Below, piece by piece: positions 47,643-57,443 of a stretch of DNA of 64,000 nt. Under the pieces are notes generated by a model, which made no database searches, was not told the DNA's origin, and worked only from the letters and a program-made list of their open reading frames with translations. A program made the position numbers and the translations under genes. The DNA comes from Pseudomonas fluorescens Q2-87 (GTDB lineage: Bacteria; Pseudomonadota; Gammaproteobacteria; Pseudomonadales; Pseudomonadaceae): assembly GCF_000281895.1 (NCBI RefSeq), contig NZ_CM001558.1:3600556-3664555 (forward strand). Direction: 5' to 3'. Position 1 is the stretch's first letter. Every line of letters starts with the position of its first letter.

Positions 47643-48174
47643 CGGCGCTTCTACATCCCTATATGGTCCGACCTGTAACAAGGGGAATGAATATTAGGTG
47701 CCAATGATAATTAATGTCAATTGCAATGAATGACGTCACGCTCATTTGCAGTCTGGATCATTGATTCAGGGCCAGGCGCCCCGGGTCGAGCGGGGCTGGA
47801 GGATGGGGTTGAGGAGAAATTGCACGAACAAAAAAAAGGACCCGAACAGATTGTGTGAAAACTTAGCAAGGGACATCGTGTTCAAGCCGGAGAACATGAA
47901 GAAACTTGCCCGGTGCGGCGTGGCGATGCCATTAGAGAACGACAGGCTGCGCACACGGATCTGGAGCCGGGTTAAAAGCGGGCAATGAAACCTGTCGCCG
48001 ATGAAGCAGGCACCCAGATCATCGGCGACATCTTCCGCGCCTCATGTCAATTCAAAAGCCCGTGGCCAAATGCAGCAGGATCGAGGCGAGCCCCGCTGGC
48101 GGACCGTAGCCGATCAAAAGCGCTTCACACTGACCATTTTGAGTAAGCGCGTCTTTAACGAACCTAACAGACGA
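47643..48174. other. Intergenic region upstream of NRPS 5
   Basis: About 530 bases. It contains a Fur-box-like site close to NRPS 5 and, at its right end, ten bases of the repeat shared with 8.5 kb. Open frames here show no recognisable product. Confidence 0.5.
47700..47718 (-). promoter_or_regulatory. Candidate Fur box upstream of NRPS 5
   Basis: GCCAATGATAATTAATGTC matches the classical 19-base Fur box at 14 positions (counted by eye), with the core AATGATAAT intact. It lies about 60 bases before ATG 47642 and would place NRPS 5, the exporter and the receptor under iron control. Confidence 0.55.
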
Positions 48175-48244
48175 TCACTTACGGGCCTCCAGGATCAGAT
48201 TGAAGGGTGTTTCTGTCGCACGACGCAGGTGTTTGAACCCAGCC
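48165..48244 (-). repeat. 80-bp direct repeat, second copy (partner at 8493-8572)
   Basis: This is the intact context of the repeat: the last codons and stop of the methyltransferase gene plus ten bases beyond. Only two mismatches separate the copies, which lie 39,672 bases apart in the same orientation. Confidence 0.85.
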
Positions 48245-49221
48245 GCGTCGAATACCTCGCGTAACCTCGCCTCGCCTGCCTGGGCTCCCAAGCCCAGCCC
48301 CACTTCCTGGGACAGCGAGTTCGGTGTGCAGATGAAAGTGGAAGCAGCATAGAACAGCCGCCCGACAGGGGTGATGTTCTCGTCGAGCGTGTCCTTGGCA
48401 TAGGGCTCGACCAGCAAAACCGTACCGTCCGCCTTCAGCGAGCGATAGGCATGTTGCGCGGCACCGACCGGATCCCCCATGTCATGCAGGCAATCGAAGT
48501 AGCAAATCAGATCGTAATCGTCCCCGGGAAAGTCTTTTGCGGTGCTTTGGGCAAAGCTGACGCGATCATCGACCCCACCCTCCTTGGCACGCTGCGTCGC
48601 GGTGGCGATGGATGGTGCGTGATAGTCGAACCCGACAAAGCGCGACGCCGGGAAGGCCTTCGCCATGACGATTGTCGAGGCGCCGTGCCCACAACCGATG
48701 TCTGCCACCCGCGCGCCAGCAACGAGCTTTTCCACAACCCCTTCCAGGGCCGGTAACCATTGCGACACCAGAAAGGATTTGTAGCCGGGCCGGAAGAAGC
48801 GCTCGGTACCGCTGAACATGCACGGATGGTGATCACCCCAGGGCAGTCCGCCATCACCGCGCATTGCAGCCAGCAGTTTGTCCTTGTCGTGAAACATGGA
48901 CGCCACCACCATCACCCCGCCGGCTACGTACACCGGTGAATCCTCGATGGCCAATGCCAACGCCTGTTCCTCCGGTAACGTGAATTGTCCGTCGTGGTGT
49001 TCCATATAGCCTGAGGCCACGTGCGCACTGAGCCACTCTTGAACCAGCCGCGGATGACAGCCGGTTTTCGAGGCGAGTTGCTGCGGGGTAACCGGTCGGC
49101 TATCGGCCATGGCTTTGTACAACCCGAGTTCATCGCCAAGGATCACATTGGCGAGCATGGCGGCGGCGCCCATATCGGACACCAGCTTGCCCATGAACTC
49201 GTTGAGTTTTACCTCGTCCAT
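48175..49221 (-). CDS. SAM-dependent class I methyltransferase
   Basis: A 348-residue protein with an N-terminal winged-helix-like region (LASKTGCHPRLVQEWLSAHV) and a C-terminal Rossmann methyltransferase domain (motif I VADIGCGHGAS, then GFDYHAPSIATA and ICYFDCLHDMGDP). The ribosome site AGGAGGG is six bases before ATG 49221. The acceptor is unknown; the N-terminal region is typical of small-molecule methyltransferases. It lies next to the siderophore locus but faces it across 530 bases, so a role in the siderophore is unproven. Confidence 0.82.
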   Translation of the reverse strand: MDEVKLNEFMGKLVSDMGAAAMLANVILGDELGLYKAMADSRPVTPQQLASKTGCHPRLVQEWLSAHVASGYMEHHDGQFTLPEEQALALAIEDSPVYVAGGVMVVASMFHDKDKLLAAMRGDGGLPWGDHHPCMFSGTERFFRPGYKSFLVSQWLPALEGVVEKLVAGARVADIGCGHGASTIVMAKAFPASRFVGFDYHAPSIATATQRAKEGGVDDRVSFAQSTAKDFPGDDYDLICYFDCLHDMGDPVGAAQHAYRSLKADGTVLLVEPYAKDTLDENITPVGRLFYAASTFICTPNSLSQEVGLGLGAQAGEARLREVFDAAGFKHLRRATETPFNLILEARK

Positions 49222-49685
49222 TACATACCCTCCTGCAAGAAGGCCACCGTAGACACGGGTGTAGAGGACCTGAAAACTGTTGCGGTGGTCGGATGGATTA
49301 ACACGGGGCGCGTTGCCGCGGGCTCGTGCGCAAATGCCGGGTGAAAGCTAGATCTGCCCGCCTGGCTGTCCCCACCAGAAGTAGGTGTGGAATGTTCAGT
49401 CTAGTGCTTGGCGAATGCTCAAGTTATCTGACGCGACGCTCGGCGGTAAGGTGTTGAAATGACGGCATCGTGAGCACGCAAGTGTTCCTAACATCCAAGC
49501 GAGCCTTGTCATGATTCGAGCAACGGGTTGCTCTCATTCGATAAGCTCGAAAACATCGCTTAAAGATGTGGTACGCCAGGTGGCATTTTTGGCAGTTCCT
49601 TTAGACTCGCACTGTTACGGTTAGCGGCTTACGAATGTTCACTGGGTCAGCGTGAGCGCGCCTGCTACCTGCATCAACCAACGAC
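49222..49685. other. Intergenic region
   Basis: About 460 bases with no gene recognised. A small hairpin with arms GAGCAAC/GTTGCTC lies near 49517-49532; its role is unclear. Confidence 0.4.
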
Positions 49686-50075
49686 CTAGAAGATCGACAC
49701 GGGATAGGAAACGATCAAGCGGTTCTCGTTAAAATTATTGGTATTTCCGTAATCCCGGCGCACCGTCGAATTGCGCCAGCGCACGTACAACGATTTGAAA
49801 CTACCGCTCTGCACTGTGTACCCGACTTCCGTCTCACGACCGGCTTCCTCGCCATGCGTCACACCGCCTGCGTGGGCATGCGTGCCTTTGATGTAGCGAT
49901 TCATCAAGGTCAGTCCAGGAGCTCCCAGCGCCGCAAAGTCGTAGTCATGCCGTAGTTGCCACGAGCGCTCGCCGGCATTGTCATAGCTCGACCCATAACT
50001 GTCGTTTGCGACAGTCGCACCGCTGGCACCCGCCACTCTCTGCCATGCGCTGTCGCCCGTCAGTCGTTGCAACCC
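49686..50075 (-). pseudogene. C-terminal fragment of an OprD-family porin
   Basis: About 130 residues match the end of OprD porins: QRLTGDSAWQRV, NDSYGSSYDNAGERSWQLRH, DYDFAALGAPGLTLMNRYIK, and the terminal strand ending SYPVSIF with the C-terminal Phe needed for outer-membrane insertion. The first ~300 residues and the signal peptide are missing, and the frame has a stop (TAG) near 50100. It is the relic of a truncated porin gene. Confidence 0.8.
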
Positions 50076-50280
50076 TCGCTTCCAACGGGTTGCCCTCCCC
50101 TAGTAGTACCCCTATCGCACCTTGGTATCGCATGGAGCATGTATCCGAAACCAAGCCCGATACCATCGTGTAATCGTCCCGCTTTGAATGCTCTGTTCTG
50201 ATTACTCCTGACTTAGATCCAGACCTAAGTGACAGGGACACTGGAAAAATGCCCATGCGTTCGAAGATCAGGAGACAGAG

Positions 50281-50697
50281 ATGGGGGCCGGAAGAGCGTT
50301 GTATACCGTCAGGGTTCACACAAAAGGTTTTCGCGACGGGGGTTACTCTCGCAGTGATGACGGCTGCTTGAACATCAGGCACTCGCTACCGGGTTTCGAT
50401 AGCAGCGGGACGAACTCGGAACAGCTTTTTGCAGCTAGTTGGTCTGCCTGTTTCGACGCGGCGCTGGGCCTGGCGGCACTGAAGCAGAAGGTGTCACTAC
50501 CGGTTGACGTCTCTATCGATGCCGAGGTCGATCTTTGCCTCAGTGGAGAGGCGTACTTTCTATGCGCTCGGTTGACCGTCAGCTTGCCGGGACTGGATCG
50601 CGAGGTAGCGCACAAACTGATCTACACCGCCCACCAGACATGCCCTTACTCCAAAGCCGTCCGCGGCAATGTCGAGGTTCAGCTCAGTCTCCTCTGA
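50281..50697 (+). CDS. Ohr/OsmC family organic hydroperoxide resistance protein (copy 1)
   Basis: 138 residues, the usual Ohr length. The two redox cysteines are visible in SWSACFDAALG (about residue 60) and HQTCPYSKA (about 124). Ohr proteins reduce organic and fatty-acid hydroperoxides using lipoylated partners. AGGAGA precedes ATG 50281. It lies upstream of the catalase gene in the same direction, suggesting a peroxide-defence unit. Two paralogues occur in this window, at 57.8 and 60.3 kb. Confidence 0.9.
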   Translation: MGAGRALYTVRVHTKGFRDGGYSRSDDGCLNIRHSLPGFDSSGTNSEQLFAASWSACFDAALGLAALKQKVSLPVDVSIDAEVDLCLSGEAYFLCARLTVSLPGLDREVAHKLIYTAHQTCPYSKAVRGNVEVQLSLL

Positions 50698-50859
50698 GCT
50701 CAGTGCTAATCATTTTCCCCCACTTCAGATACACGCCAAAGAACGTCAGAAGCGCGGAATTACGGGCCATGGCGGCCGTCATGTCTGGTGCCGCGCGTTT
50801 TCCCTGACCAGTACATCTTATGCAGGCTTTTCAACAACCATAAAAGCAAGGGTCCGATA

Positions 50860-52293
50860 ATGAAAAAACTGACGACAGCAGCCGGCGCGCCGGTGGGCGA
50901 TAACAACAACTCTCAAACGGCTGGTCCTAGAGGACCCGTGTTATTGCAGGACGTTTGGCTGCTAGAGAAGTTGGCGCACTTTGACCGTGAGGTTATTCCT
51001 GAACGCCGGATGCACGCAAAGGGCTCAGGCGCATTCGGCACTTTCACGGTTACTCACGACATCACCCGCTACACAAAAGCAGACTTATTTTCGAGCATTG
51101 GTAAGACCACGGATGTATTCGTCCGATTTTCTACCGTGGCTGGCGAACGTGGAGCCGCCGACGCCGAGCGTGACATTCGCGGGTTTGCCATCAAATTTTA
51201 TACCGGCCAAGGCAACTGGGATCTGGTGGGCAACAACACACCTGTGTTTTTTCTGCGGGATCCGTTGAAGTTTCCAGACCTCAATCACGCAGTCAAACGT
51301 GATCCACGTACAAATATGCGTAGTGCCAGAAACAACTGGGATTTCTGGACACTACTGCCCGAGGCTTTGCATCAGGTCACGATCGTTATGAGCGACCGCG
51401 GACTACCGCACTCCTATCGACACATGCACGGATTCGGCAGCCATACGTTCAGTTTCATTAGTCCGGCGAACGAACGTTTTTGGGTGAAGTTCACCTGGAA
51501 AACCCAACAAGGCATCAAAAACCTGACTGATCAGCAAGCCTGCGAACTGGTCGGCGATGATCGCGAAAGCGCGCAACGGGATTTGTACACCAGCATTGAG
51601 GAAGGTCGCTTTCCCCAATGGAAACTCTACGTTCAAATAATGCCAGAAGCGGAAGCTGGGTCTTATCCGATCAATCCTTTCGATTTGACCAAGGTCTGGC
51701 CGCATAAAGATCATCCCCTGATCGAAGTCGGTGTCCTTGAGCTCAACCGCAACCCGGACAACTACTTTGTCGACGTCGAACAAGCCGCCTTCAACCCTGC
51801 CAACGTCGTGCCTGGCATCAGCTTTTCACCAGACAAAATGCTTCAGGCTCGATTGTTTTCCTATGGCGATGCGCAACGCTATCGCGTGGGCGTAAATCAT
51901 CATCAGATTCCGGTAAATGCCCCTCGATGCCCAGTCAACAACTATCACCGGGACGGGCAAATGCGTACCGACGCAAATGCCGGAAGCGCCATCGGATATG
52001 AGCCCAACAGCCATGAACAATGGGTGGAGCAACCCGACTTCCGTGAGCCGCCTCTATCACTGCAGGGCAGTGCCTGGCACTGGAACCACAGGGAAGACGA
52101 AGATTATTTCACCCAACCTGGCGCCCTATTCCGGCTGATGGACACGGCTCAGAGACAGGCGCTGTTCGATAACACTGCGAGATCGATCCACGGAGCTAGT
52201 ACACAGGCGAAGCAGCGCCACATCAACCACTGCACGCAAGCTGATCCGGAATATGGATCGGGCGTCGCCCAGGCAATTGAACAACTAGCTTGA
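50860..52293 (+). CDS. Catalase (small-subunit, clade 3 type)
   Basis: A 477-residue haem catalase. Start set at ATG 50860 with AAGGG upstream; the frame extending to 50788 is unlikely to be translated. The active-site His is in [13 protein letters not shown], the Asn in [11 protein letters not shown], and the haem-ligand Tyr in [14 protein letters not shown]. It dismutates H2O2. Downstream of the Ohr gene and before a two-component system, it looks like part of a stress cluster. A clear signal peptide is not seen. Confidence 0.95.
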   Translation: MKKLTTAAGAPVGDNNNSQTAGPRGPVLLQDVWLLEKLAHFDREVIPERRMHAKGSGAFGTFTVTHDITRYTKADLFSSIGKTTDVFVRFSTVAGERGAADAERDIRGFAIKFYTGQGNWDLVGNNTPVFFLRDPLKFPDLNHAVKRDPRTNMRSARNNWDFWTLLPEALHQVTIVMSDRGLPHSYRHMHGFGSHTFSFISPANERFWVKFTWKTQQGIKNLTDQQACELVGDDRESAQRDLYTSIEEGRFPQWKLYVQIMPEAEAGSYPINPFDLTKVWPHKDHPLIEVGVLELNRNPDNYFVDVEQAAFNPANVVPGISFSPDKMLQARLFSYGDAQRYRVGVNHHQIPVNAPRCPVNNYHRDGQMRTDANAGSAIGYEPNSHEQWVEQPDFREPPLSLQGSAWHWNHREDEDYFTQPGALFRLMDTAQRQALFDNTARSIHGASTQAKQRHINHCTQADPEYGSGVAQAIEQLA

Positions 52294-52621
52294 TCGAGAC
52301 GCTATCAGCAAGAGCAAAAAGGTTACTCGCGCCATTTGCTCTTGCCCCTCCCGCCAACCCAACATTGAAAATGATTTCAAAGCGATTCAAAAACAGTCCT
52401 CCCAAAGGCTCAGCCATCAGAAGCTGTTCCAGGTCACGCGAGGCGGCATGAAGGTCAGAACCTCGTGGCGTAGGATGGCCCCGCTGATTCCACGCGTTCC
52501 AGTTCTTTCAGGTGACCGCGTTACTGGGCTTCAGCACTTACACCTTGATGTAATAGACGGCCGCGCACCCAATCGCTAAAAACGTCGCTCGTTAGGAGAC
52601 ATGGCGAAATGCTGAGGATCT
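52294..52621. other. Intergenic region after catalase
   Basis: About 330 bases containing the terminator-like hairpin below and the promoter of the response regulator. No gene seen. Confidence 0.5.
52308..52345 (+). terminator. Terminator-like hairpin after catalase
   Basis: Perfect 11-bp arms GCAAGAGCAAA (52308-52318) and TTTGCTCTTGC (52335-52345) start 14 bases after the catalase stop. The following bases are C-rich rather than T-rich. Confidence 0.55.
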
Positions 52622-53374
52622 ATGGTGAGTCAGATGGAACACGTTGATCACATTCTGATAGTCGACGACGATCGCGAGATTCGAGAGCTCGTAGGTAACT
52701 ACCTAAAAAAGAACGGTTTGCGAACCACAGTCGTGGCGGACGGCCGACAGATGCGCTCCTTTCTTGAGTCTTCCACCGTGGACCTCATCATGATGGATAT
52801 CATGATGCCAGGGGACGATGGACTGCTCTTATGTCGAGAACTTCGTTCAGGCAAACATAAAAGCACACCGGTCCTGATGCTGACCGCACGCAACGAAGAA
52901 ACCGACCGCATCATCGGCCTGGAAATGGGAGCTGATGATTATCTGGTTAAACCCTTCGCAGCCCGTGAGCTGCTTGCACGTATCAATGCCGTACTGCGCC
53001 GCACGCGCATGCTGCCACCCAATTTGATTGTCAGCGAGGCTAGTCGCCTGCTTGCGTTTGGTAAGTGGCGGTTAGATACCACGGCGCGTCATTTGCTCGA
53101 TAGCGAGGGGACTATCGTCACCTTAAGCGGCGCGGAATACCGTTTGCTGAGGGTATTTGTCGATCACCCCCAACGCGTCCTGAGCCGCGATCAATTGCTC
53201 AATCTGACCCAGGGGCGCGACGCAGATCTCTTCGATCGCTCCATCGATTTGTTGGTAAGCCGTCTGCGTCAACGCTTGCTGGACGACGCCCGCGACCCAG
53301 CCTACGTGAAGACCGTGCGCAGCGAAGGGTATGTTTTCACCTATCCGGTGGAAATTCTAGGAGAGCAGTCATGA
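52622..53374 (+). CDS. OmpR-family response regulator
   Basis: A 250-residue regulator. The receiver domain has acidic residues in IVDDD, phospho-acceptor Asp59 in MMDIMMPG and Lys110 in LVKPFA; the C-terminal winged helix contains LSGAEYRLLRVFVDHPQRVL and the final RSEGYVF. It overlaps the histidine kinase gene by four bases (ATGA), so the two are coupled. Targets are not shown; the adjacent peroxide-defence genes are candidates. Confidence 0.93.
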   Translation: MVSQMEHVDHILIVDDDREIRELVGNYLKKNGLRTTVVADGRQMRSFLESSTVDLIMMDIMMPGDDGLLLCRELRSGKHKSTPVLMLTARNEETDRIIGLEMGADDYLVKPFAARELLARINAVLRRTRMLPPNLIVSEASRLLAFGKWRLDTTARHLLDSEGTIVTLSGAEYRLLRVFVDHPQRVLSRDQLLNLTQGRDADLFDRSIDLLVSRLRQRLLDDARDPAYVKTVRSEGYVFTYPVEILGEQS

Positions 53375-54711
53375 CGCCGCTGCGTTGGCCAAGAACGTTG
53401 GCCTCGCGACTGTCGTTGATCTTTCTCGTCAGCCTTGTAGCAGCTCATGGACTGTCTTTTGGGCTGCAGTTTTATGAGCGATACCAAAGCGCGATGACAC
53501 TGATGCTGGGAAATCTGGAGCAAGACTTGACGACCACTGTGGCAATGCTTGAGCGCCTGCCCGCTGCTGAACGTCAAGACTGGCTACCGCGCTTTGAGCA
53601 TCCCAACTATCGCTATCAACTGGACGAGGGCCAACCTGGTACGCCGATGAACATGGCCTCCGCCCCGGCGTCTGTTCGCTCCATGCAAGCGACACTGGGG
53701 CAAGATCACGACCTTAGCTTTACTGATATTTCTGACCTGCGTCCGCATTATCAAGCGCACCTACGCCTGAGCGACGGAAGCCCGCTGACGATTGATGTTC
53801 GGCCTAAAATATCCCCACTATCGCCATGGCTACCGTTGCTGTTAATCGTGCAACTGTTGCTACTATTCGGCTGTACCTGGTTTGCGGTACGAACTGCAAT
53901 ACGCCCCCTGACTCGTCTATCAAAGGCAGTCGATACTCTTGATCCGAACGGGGGAGGAACTCGTCTTGATGAGGCAGGCCCTATAGAAGTGGCCTACGCA
54001 GCGGTTGCCTTTAATACCTTGCAGGAACGCATCGCGACTCATATAAAAGAGCGCATGCAACTATTGGCTGCCATTTCTCACGATTTGCAGACCCCCATCA
54101 CGCGTATGAAACTGCGCGCCGAGTTCATGGAAGACTCCGTAGAGAAGTACAAACTCAGTAAGGACCTGAGCGAGATGCAGCATCTGGTTCAGGAAGGGGT
54201 GGCATACGCGCGCAGCATGGATGGTTCAACTGAGACCAGCCGCCGGCTCGATCTGCACTCGTTCCTCGACAGCCTGGTATTCGATTATCTGGATACTGGA
54301 AAAAGTGTCGTTCTAAACGCGAAAATCGGCACCGTTATCGATACACGGCCGCATGCACTGCGACGAGTGCTAGTGAATCTTGTGGACAATGCGCTAAAGT
54401 TTGGCACAGAGGTCCAAATCACCGTTGAGCCTCAAACGGACAAACGCTTGGAGATCAAGATTCTGGATCGTGGTCCAGGAATTCCCGAGGACCAATTGCC
54501 AGAAGTGATTAAACCGTTCTATCGCGTGGAAAGCTCGCGCAACCGTGCTACGGGCGGTACAGGACTGGGACTAGCAATTTCCCAACAACTTACGCTAAAA
54601 CTTCAAGGTACTTTAATACTGTACAACCGTGAAGGTGGCGGGCTGTGCGCTCAATTGACACTACCCAGTAGCTTGTCTGATTCTTCGAGGATGAGTAGCA
54701 CCGTCGGATAA
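53371..54711 (+). CDS. Sensor histidine kinase
   Basis: A 446-residue membrane kinase. TM1 is near residues 12-32, then a periplasmic sensor region of about 120 residues, TM2 at about 150-172 (WLPLLLIVQLLLLFGCTWFA), HAMP, the phospho-acceptor His237 in AAISHDLQTPITRMK, and the ATPase motifs LVNLVDNALKFG, DRGPGIPED and GGTGLGLAIS. It pairs with the response regulator encoded just upstream. The stimulus is unknown. Confidence 0.92.
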   Translation: MTPLRWPRTLASRLSLIFLVSLVAAHGLSFGLQFYERYQSAMTLMLGNLEQDLTTTVAMLERLPAAERQDWLPRFEHPNYRYQLDEGQPGTPMNMASAPASVRSMQATLGQDHDLSFTDISDLRPHYQAHLRLSDGSPLTIDVRPKISPLSPWLPLLLIVQLLLLFGCTWFAVRTAIRPLTRLSKAVDTLDPNGGGTRLDEAGPIEVAYAAVAFNTLQERIATHIKERMQLLAAISHDLQTPITRMKLRAEFMEDSVEKYKLSKDLSEMQHLVQEGVAYARSMDGSTETSRRLDLHSFLDSLVFDYLDTGKSVVLNAKIGTVIDTRPHALRRVLVNLVDNALKFGTEVQITVEPQTDKRLEIKILDRGPGIPEDQLPEVIKPFYRVESSRNRATGGTGLGLAISQQLTLKLQGTLILYNREGGGLCAQLTLPSSLSDSSRMSSTVG

Positions 54712-54759
54712 GGCGGTGCCATTCACTGCTGCGCCAGCCGATTGGCTGCATCGACTATT

Positions 54760-55575
54760 TTATTCGCGAATCAAAAACGCCCGCGGGGACTCTCCCATCG
54801 CACGGCGAAACATTGCGCTAAACGCACTTGCACTAATATAGCCCAGATCCCGGGCAATCAACCCGATTGACTCCCCTTTCTCGAGCCGGTTCAAGGCGCT
54901 GGCCAATCGCACCTGTTGCACCCAATGGCGGAAAGTCAGGCCTGTTTCCTTGAGAAACAGGCGGATTAACGTGCGCGAACTGGCACCCACTTTGTCCGCC
55001 CAATAGTCTACGTTTCGAGCTTGCCCTGGAGTGTCGAGAATAGCGTTGCACACCACCAACAGCCGGCGGTCTACCGGCCACGGTATCTGAAGCGGCAATG
55101 TTCGTGCAGACTCCAGTTCACTAAGAATCAGAGCTACGACGTGAATATTGCGGCCCTCGAGTGAATATTCGATGGGTTCATTGGCCAGCACCAGTATCAG
55201 TTCACGCAATAGCAGAGAAACGTCCACGACTCGGCAGCTGTCTCCATAACTTGCGGCGACGTCGGCTTCTATGTAGATGGAACGCATCTTGACCGGGCTG
55301 AGCATCAATTGGTCATGTTCTTCTCCGGCGGGTATCCACAGAGCCCGTTTAGGCGGGAGAAACCACATGCCACCGCGGGTCGCAACACGCATGACACCGC
55401 TGATGGCATACAACAACTGGCCATGGCGATGTGTATGCGGGGGATTGTATTCCCCGGCCATTTGGTTGCGAGCCAATGCCGTCATCAGCCGCGGTACGTC
55501 CTGATAGTCTAGGTAATCCTCACTGCGTCCGTTCAATTCTTCGGCTTTGCTGACAATCCGTCCCTTTTGCTTCAT
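54760..55575 (-). CDS. AraC-family regulator with cupin sensor domain (NimR-like)
   Basis: A 271-residue regulator. The N-terminal cupin part has NPPHTHRHGQLLYAISG (possible metal or ligand site) and the C-terminal AraC HTH pair has ARDLGYISASAFSAMFRRAM. It is divergent from a CynX/NimT-type exporter gene, the arrangement of NimR with NimT, in which the AraC protein controls the adjacent exporter. The 139-bp spacer should hold the shared promoter. Confidence 0.88.
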   Translation of the reverse strand: MKQKGRIVSKAEELNGRSEDYLDYQDVPRLMTALARNQMAGEYNPPHTHRHGQLLYAISGVMRVATRGGMWFLPPKRALWIPAGEEHDQLMLSPVKMRSIYIEADVAASYGDSCRVVDVSLLLRELILVLANEPIEYSLEGRNIHVVALILSELESARTLPLQIPWPVDRRLLVVCNAILDTPGQARNVDYWADKVGASSRTLIRLFLKETGLTFRHWVQQVRLASALNRLEKGESIGLIARDLGYISASAFSAMFRRAMGESPRAFLIRE

Positions 55576-55714
55576 CGATCACACTCACCCATTAGGTTGC
55601 AATGCCGAAGTCTCTGACATTGTCACTTTGAAGACATAAGCTGGCACTTGCCGACTCTTTGATATCGCTACGATCGCCCTTAATCAAATTTCCGAAAATA
55701 AGGGTACGTAGAAA

Positions 55715-56941
55715 ATGGCCCCCATCAACACTTTTCCAAATGCATCCGACAAACATAGCGCACCTGCAGTCATCGGTTTATTGGTTCTTTCCATTGCATT
55801 ACGTCCGGCGATTGTTTCTATTGGCCCCATCTTGCTGCTTATTCAAAACCAATATGGTTTGACCTTTACCCAAGCGGCGTTGCTGACTTCCATTCCCGAT
55901 GTCTGCATGGGCACCTTCGCCTTAGTCGCACCCAATTTAAGTCGGCGCTTTGGTAGCGACCGTTGCGTAATTGCAGCGCTGGTTTTGCTTGGAGCAGCCT
56001 GCTTGGTGCGGGCAATATCTCCGGATGCCGTTTTTCTATTGCTCAGTACATTTCTGGTCAGTATCGGAATCGCAATTGCTGGTGCTCTCATCGGTGGTTG
56101 GATAAAAGCTCACTTTCCACATCGGCCAGCATTCTTCATGGGTATCTATGCCGCCGGCCTTAGCGTAGGAGCAACTCTTTCTGCGTTATTCACTGCACCC
56201 ATTACTGAGTTCGCTCAAAGCTGGCGGGTGGGTGCCGGGATCTGGAGCTTACTGTGCGTCACAGCTGTAATAAGCTGGTTGTGGATGGCCCGACGGTTCG
56301 CAACTTCCGCACCGAAGGTCAACACCGTTGATAACCGGTCGCCCGTGACCGGGATGCCGTGGAGCAATCCTCAAGCGTGGCTCATAGCGTTGTATTTCGG
56401 CTCAAGTCAATTCGTGGTCTATGCCCTCTTCGCCTGGTTAGCACCCGCATCTACCGAAGTCGCTCTAACCGCCCTGCCCGCCGGAGTGTTGCTTGGGCTA
56501 TTTACAGCGGTGTTTGCAATCGCAAGTGTCGGTGCTGGCCTGATCCCTGGAAGGCCCCATGACCGTCGTGGTCTTTTGGGAATCACCACCGTACTTGCAC
56601 TCATTGGTACGGCGGGCATGGCGTTTGCTCCAGATACTTCGCCGATTCTTTACGTATTGCTTGTAGCAACCGGTCTAGGCATGTCCTTCACAGTTGGGAT
56701 GACGTTGCCACTGGACAATTCCAAAACGTCTGCAGAAGCCGGGGCTTGGACCGTCTTCATGCTTTTCGTAGGCTACCTGATTGCAGCGTTGGGCCCCGTC
56801 TGCTTCGGCGCGCTGCGTGACTATACCGGAAGCTACGACCTTGCTTATGACATGCTGTTTGCGGTACTTCTTTTTATGCTGTGCCTGACGCCAATTCTGA
56901 AGCCGGCATCCGAAACGGGATTACGGGTGCCAGCGACCTGA
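55715..56941 (+). CDS. MFS transporter, CynX/NimT family
   Basis: A 408-residue protein with 12 predicted TM segments (for example AVIGLLVLSIALRPAIVSIG, ALIGGWIKAHFPHRPAFFMG). The RPAIVSIGP start is characteristic of the CynX/NimT family, known for cyanate-locus and 2-nitroimidazole transport. It is divergent from the AraC regulator that probably controls it. The substrate is not predictable. Confidence 0.87.
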   Translation: MAPINTFPNASDKHSAPAVIGLLVLSIALRPAIVSIGPILLLIQNQYGLTFTQAALLTSIPDVCMGTFALVAPNLSRRFGSDRCVIAALVLLGAACLVRAISPDAVFLLLSTFLVSIGIAIAGALIGGWIKAHFPHRPAFFMGIYAAGLSVGATLSALFTAPITEFAQSWRVGAGIWSLLCVTAVISWLWMARRFATSAPKVNTVDNRSPVTGMPWSNPQAWLIALYFGSSQFVVYALFAWLAPASTEVALTALPAGVLLGLFTAVFAIASVGAGLIPGRPHDRRGLLGITTVLALIGTAGMAFAPDTSPILYVLLVATGLGMSFTVGMTLPLDNSKTSAEAGAWTVFMLFVGYLIAALGPVCFGALRDYTGSYDLAYDMLFAVLLFMLCLTPILKPASETGLRVPAT

Positions 56942-57123
56942 CATCGCAACGGTTTTATGCCGACGCATACATTGTATCAACTCAATAACCTACGCCACCC
57001 GCACTTGCAACGGTGCCAGCTGCACACTTTGGGAAACCACAATGACGGTCTTCTTGTCAGGCCAGCGGGTGGTGGAAATACGATTGCTCAATGGGGCTGG
57101 CGTGGCCGCAGACGAACCTGAAA

Positions 57124-57148
57124 AAGAGCCGGTGTGTCAACGGCTCTT
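57124..57148 (-). terminator. Rho-independent terminator (leftward)
   Basis: Arms AAGAGCCG (57124-57131) and CGGCTCTT (57141-57148). Read leftward the stem is followed by a short T run. It ends the transcript of the broken DUF2790 gene. Confidence 0.65.
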
Positions 57149-57179
57149 CTAAAGGCGCCATCGGCGGGGGACATGTACA

Positions 57180-57443
57180 TCAGTTGTTCTGGCCGCACCC
57201 TTGATCGACGGTGAGATAATCTAGCACCTTAGACTTGCCAGCGGAGTCTAAATAAGCCATCCGTGCGTTAACGACACCGCAACCGGATGAAGTTGCTTCG
57301 CTGACCGAAACCACTTAGGCAATGTCCAAGTGATCATAGTACATGTAGGCCTGCGGAGTTACATTCTCCTGGGCATTAGCTGCGACGGCGCCGAGGCTAA
57401 CGATGGCAAACAGTGAAGCGATGCTGAGATTCTTGCAGTTCAT
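57180..57443 (-). pseudogene. DUF2790-type small secreted protein, interrupted by an in-frame stop
   Basis: From ATG 57443 the frame gives a signal peptide (MNCKNLSIASLFAIVSLGAV then AANAQ) and YMYYDHLDIA, then TAA at 57313-57315. It continues in the same frame as VVSVSEATSSGCGVVNARMA, then YLDSAGKSKVLDY, to a stop at 57180. The intact paralogue at 58879-59142 has Lys-Lys before VVSL, so a single substitution of a Lys codon created the stop. The frame is otherwise intact, so the loss is recent, unless the stop is read through. Confidence 0.85.

Noticed and set aside
56942..57123. Minus-strand frame ending near 56991 that looked like the tail of a protein
   Set aside because: Only about 35 residues without a recognisable family; not enough to call a gene fragment.
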